Origin: Aneurinibacillus sp.
GTDB taxonomy: Bacteria; Bacillota; UBA5301; DYFA01
NCBI GenBank assembly: GCA_020725425.1
Contig: DYFA01000033.1
Location: 1-64,000 of the forward strand
Length of the DNA: 64,000 nucleotides
Direction: 5' to 3'
Shown: piece by piece, positions 61,743 to 64,000 of the stretch
Position numbering within the stretch: position 1 is the stretch's first letter
Layout of the letters: every line of letters begins with the position of its first letter
The notes under the pieces: generated by a model
The model's database searches: none
What the model was told of the DNA's origin: nothing
What the model saw: only the letters and a program-made list of their open reading frames with translations
Program-made: the position numbers and the translations under genes

Positions 61743-62275
61743 TCCCCCCTTCGCCCCAAGGCCGCTTCCATCCGCCTCAACCTCGTCTCCGCCGGACTGT
61801 TCACCAGCAAGGAAGCCTGGTCCAGGTTCAAGGCGTGGACGAGCAAGCCTTCTTCGCCCAGCTCGACGGAGAGCGTTCCGGGGGTTAGGGTGACGGCGTT
61901 GGCCAGAGTGACGCGGGCGAATGGACTTTCCAGAGCGGGTTTGATCAGGACGAGCCCCGGTTTGATTCTGAGCCGCGGACTCAAGACGATGAGAGCCACT
62001 TGAATGTTGGCTTTGACGACATCCCAGAACAGGCCGGTGAGAAAAGTCAGACCCACCCAGGCGGTGCGCAACCCCGGCACCGGAAGGCGATCCTCCCCTT
62101 GGAACCACAGTCCCCGACTGAGTCGTGCTGTGCCCAGCGCGCAGGCTGCTCCGAGCACCAGGTTTTCCACGTGGAGATCAGCGGTGATCGCTACCCAGAC
62201 GGAGAACAGCAGAAGAACCTCGGCTGCCAGACGATGAACCCTGAACGCCCCCCTGGCAGCGCCGCCGGCTCCCAA
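61739..62275 (-). CDS. mnhE: Mrp antiporter subunit MrpE (MnhE)
   Basis: A 178-residue protein with two helices and a soluble tail; ESPFARVTLANAVTLTPGTLSVEL is the MrpE signature. It is first of the ten-gene complex. The start is TTG at 62275 behind AAGGGGGG; no ATG or GTG occurs earlier in frame with a site. Confidence 0.87.
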   Translation of the reverse strand: MGAGGAARGAFRVHRLAAEVLLLFSVWVAITADLHVENLVLGAACALGTARLSRGLWFQGEDRLPVPGLRTAWVGLTFLTGLFWDVVKANIQVALIVLSPRLRIKPGLVLIKPALESPFARVTLANAVTLTPGTLSVELGEEGLLVHALNLDQASLLVNSPAETRLRRMEAALGRRGE

Positions 62276-62452
62276 CGAAGCGCCCCCCTTTCCCCCTCAC
62301 CCCTCCAATTTCTAACCTACGGCGGAAAAATCCTGCCCCTCTCGCAACTCCTAGAGACTGTTCGCGACAAATGTTGGTCGACCTGATCAGCAGCGAGGGG
62401 ATCTTGGACCCGGCTGATTAACTGGCGGTGGCTATCTCAGAGCAAGGCTTCT

Positions 62453-63094
62453 TTAACCGATGGCGCATAGTCCGCAGCAGGCCTGGCGCCTTATGGGCGG
62501 GAGCCTGTGGCTTTCCCCCTCGATGCGGGTCCACAACGCCTGCTGGTCGACGGAGAGTCCGGTGAAGACCCTCGACAGCAGCTTCGTCAGCGCCGCCTCC
62601 GGCCCAAGCTCGCAGGCCTGATCCATAAACGAGAACCAGGCCAGGTAGTTGTGGTAATACCGGGCCGCAACCCCGCGGAACTGTTCCCCCCAGGCCATCA
62701 GCCGCCGCCGATAGGCGATGAGGTTGGTCACGGTCAGTTCGGGTACGCCGGTCAGGCGCGGTTTCTCGTGAGCCCGCAAGGCGGACAGAAAGCGATGTCG
62801 CCAGCGGAAGGCGGTACAGGGATGCACGCCGAGCATTTGTGCGCTGCGCCGGATCGATAACCCTTTCCACAAGCACCACCCCATCCCGGCCCACTTATCC
62901 CGGTACTTCAGGCGGGCCAGCGGGGTCCCGGTCAGTCCGGTGAACGTCTTGGCACAACTCTTGCACCGGTACCGTTGCCTTCCGCCGAACCGTCCCCACT
63001 TCCACACATGGGCCGAATGGCAGTGGGGACAGACCGGCTCGACAGAAAACAGGGCATGTTGAAGAATGGTTCGCTCGATCAGGACGAGGGCCAT
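62453..63094 (-). pseudogene. IS1595-family transposase lacking its catalytic core
   Basis: The frame (213 residues) keeps the N-terminal zinc ribbon (CPHC at about residue 22 and CKSC in YRCKSCAKTF), the helical SIRRSAQMLGVHPCTAFRWRHRFLSAL segment, and a C-terminal YRRRLMAWGEQFRGVAARYYHNYLAWF. The DDE/DDN catalytic domain that should lie between, starting at GxVEVDExY-like sequence, is absent. Reading frame is kept across the join. Start 63094 with AAAGGAG upstream. Confidence 0.85.
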
Positions 63095-63135
63095 AAACAG
63101 GAAGCTCCTTTTCCATAACCTACCATCCAAGGGCT

Positions 63136-63164
63136 ATTATAACCGAACGTATGTTTGGTAGCAA
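63136..63164 (-). promoter_or_regulatory. Promoter of the transposase remnant
   Basis: On the minus strand: TTGCTA, a 17-nt spacer and a perfect TATAAT, inside the element and upstream of the transposase start. Confidence 0.65.
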
Positions 63165-63270
63165 TTCCTCTCGCGTTGGCTGGCGACGTCGGGTGCGGGT
63201 AATGGCGGACATGGCGCTGCCCGAATGTTTTCTTGGGCTGCCAGACGCCCCCAACATTTGCTGAGAACGG

Positions 63271-63474
63271 AATGCAGAGTCCGCAAAAAAGATGACGCGG
63301 GGATGGACACGGGGGCGGGTGGCATGGGGCGGAACCCAGCATAGATCCCGTAGCCCGAGAGGTGGCCGGGGCTCTTGGCGATCGCGGCCGCCCACTCCCG
63401 GGCGTCCTTGGTCGCCTCGCCAGGAGCTGCTTCTTGATCTCGGTCAGCCTGGAGCGGTCAGTGCTCGCCACCAT
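63271..63474 (-). pseudogene. Gene remnant interrupted by the IS element
   Basis: From an ATG at 63474 the frame encodes ASTDRSRLTEIKKQLL, then, one base lost near 63420, the other frame gives GEATKDAREWAAAIAKSPGH and SGYGIYAGFRP, up to the IS end. I do not recognise the family. It follows the radical SAM gene by 33 nt and may once have been its partner. Confidence 0.45.
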
Positions 63475-63507
63475 GGACCTGCCCGATAGTCCAGGGGTGC
63501 TGTCCGC

Positions 63508-64000
63508 CTAGGCGAACCGCCACAACCCCGCCTCGCGCGCCGCCTGCATGGCCTCCCGATACTCAGCGGGGGTTATGCGCCGGTTCAGCGGAGGCCGGCG
63601 CTGAGCCCGGTGGGCCGGGTAATACTGGTCCATCAGGTTGACGTAGGTATCCCGGGAGAGCTCGGTGGCCACGAATTCCATGAGTTCGGCCGTGCCCGCC
63701 AGCCCCTCCGGCAACACGAGATGGCGCAGGAGCAAGCCGCGCCGGGCGATCCCCTCCTCGTTCACCACCAGATCCCCGACCTGGCGGTGCATCTCCTTGA
63801 TCGCCGCTTTGGCCGCCGCCGGATAGTTCCTGGCGCCGGCGAGTTCCTCGGCCACCCGGGCGTCGGCGAACTTCAAGTCCGGCATGTAGATGTCCACCAC
63901 ACCGTCCAGCCACCGGAGGGTCGGCAGGGCGTCGTACCCGCCGGTGTTGTAGACCAGGGGAATCCGCAAGCCGCCCTCGGCCGCCAGGTTCAGCGCCTCG
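63508..64000 (-). CDS. Radical SAM protein, PflX/COG1313-like (5' end outside window)
   Basis: The C-terminal 163 residues of a radical SAM protein resembling the putative pyruvate-formate-lyase-activating-enzyme group (COG1313). Visible are LVYNTGGYDALPTLRWLDG, VDIYMPDLKFADARVAEELA and LVLPEGLAGTAEL; the CxxxCxxC cluster motif lies beyond the window. The frame is open to the last base. Its substrate is unknown. Confidence 0.82.
   Translation of the reverse strand, partial: EALNLAAEGGLRIPLVYNTGGYDALPTLRWLDGVVDIYMPDLKFADARVAEELAGARNYPAAAKAAIKEMHRQVGDLVVNEEGIARRGLLLRHLVLPEGLAGTAELMEFVATELSRDTYVNLMDQYYPAHRAQRRPPLNRRITPAEYREAMQAAREAGLWRFA

Larger units (their letters stand above)
62358..63270. 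mobile_element. IS1595-type element, internally deleted
   Basis: Two 20-bp imperfect inverted repeats bound it: CTGTTCGCGACAAATGTTGG at 62358-62377 and, on the other strand, CCGTTCTCAGCAAATGTTGG at 63251-63270 (16 of 20 match). Inside lies the shortened transposase gene. No clear target duplication was found by eye. It is about 0.9 kb long and likely needs help to move. Confidence 0.65.

Noticed and set aside
54776-62275. Respiratory complex I
   Set aside because: Mrp-specific subunits (MrpB, E, F, G) are present and no Nuo hydrophilic subunits occur.

Overview
This window reads as a chromosomal segment of a GC-rich, endospore-forming, Clostridia-type bacterium (Bacillota). The clues are spoVT, a decayed gerA germinant receptor, a YjfB-family protein, a SCIFF ranthipeptide with its radical SAM maturase, a bacterial V/A-type ATPase and strong AGGAGG-like ribosome sites with many GTG and TTG starts. 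Genus cannot be set from sequence alone. Most genes are on the minus strand. Only the Ku/ligase/polymerase/spoVT block and the helicase/oxidoreductase pair are on the plus strand.

Layout. 1-4.1 kb: a tRNA pair (Asp plus a cut tRNA), an ammonium transporter/PII/LarA-type racemase operon, a YjfB-like gene and tRNA-Val. 4.1-13 kb: a complete V/A-ATPase operon (H-I-K-E-C-F-A-B-D) with an unknown acidic protein at its end. 13.3-17.5 kb: greA, then divergent NHEJ genes as three overlapping cistrons (Ku, ligase, polymerase) followed by spoVT. 17.5-25.6 kb: a glutaredoxin-like gene, folE2, three tandem M42 aminopeptidases, a NitT/TauT-type ABC transporter and a small thioredoxin-fold gene carrying an in-frame UGA. 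25.6-45.7 kb: a catabolic supercluster headed by a DeoR-type regulator. It holds DapA-like and class I aldolases, a flavin reductase, a cupin, an FGGY kinase, two Asp/Glu-racemase paralogues, a LIV-type ABC transporter, both subunits of aconitase X, an IlvD/Edd dehydratase, a five-gene flavin/iron-sulfur amine-dehydrogenase module, an SDR and a fucose-isomerase-like protein. 45.9-50 kb: recD2, scfB and scfA (SCIFF), then tRNA-Ala. 50.2-52.4 kb: a DEAD-box helicase behind a leader terminator, and a nitronate-monooxygenase/FabK-like enzyme. 52.4-54.8 kb: a patch of decayed genes. 54.8-62.3 kb: an Mrp/Mbh-like antiporter complex with three large antiporter subunits and no hydrogenase genes. 62.3-64 kb: a transposase-deleted IS1595-type element inserted in a gene remnant, then a radical SAM protein cut by the window end.

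How it works together. The supercluster looks able to import a branched, possibly amino- or hydroxy-acid-like substrate, oxidise or dehydrate it, phosphorylate a sugar-like product and cleave it by aldolases; the exact substrate is not determined. Energy coupling is represented by the V/A-ATPase and the Mrp-type complex. Sporulation-linked DNA repair is represented by NHEJ beside spoVT. The observations most worth checking are the UGA-containing thioredoxin-fold gene, with a hairpin placed like a bacterial SECIS element, and the composition of the catabolic supercluster.
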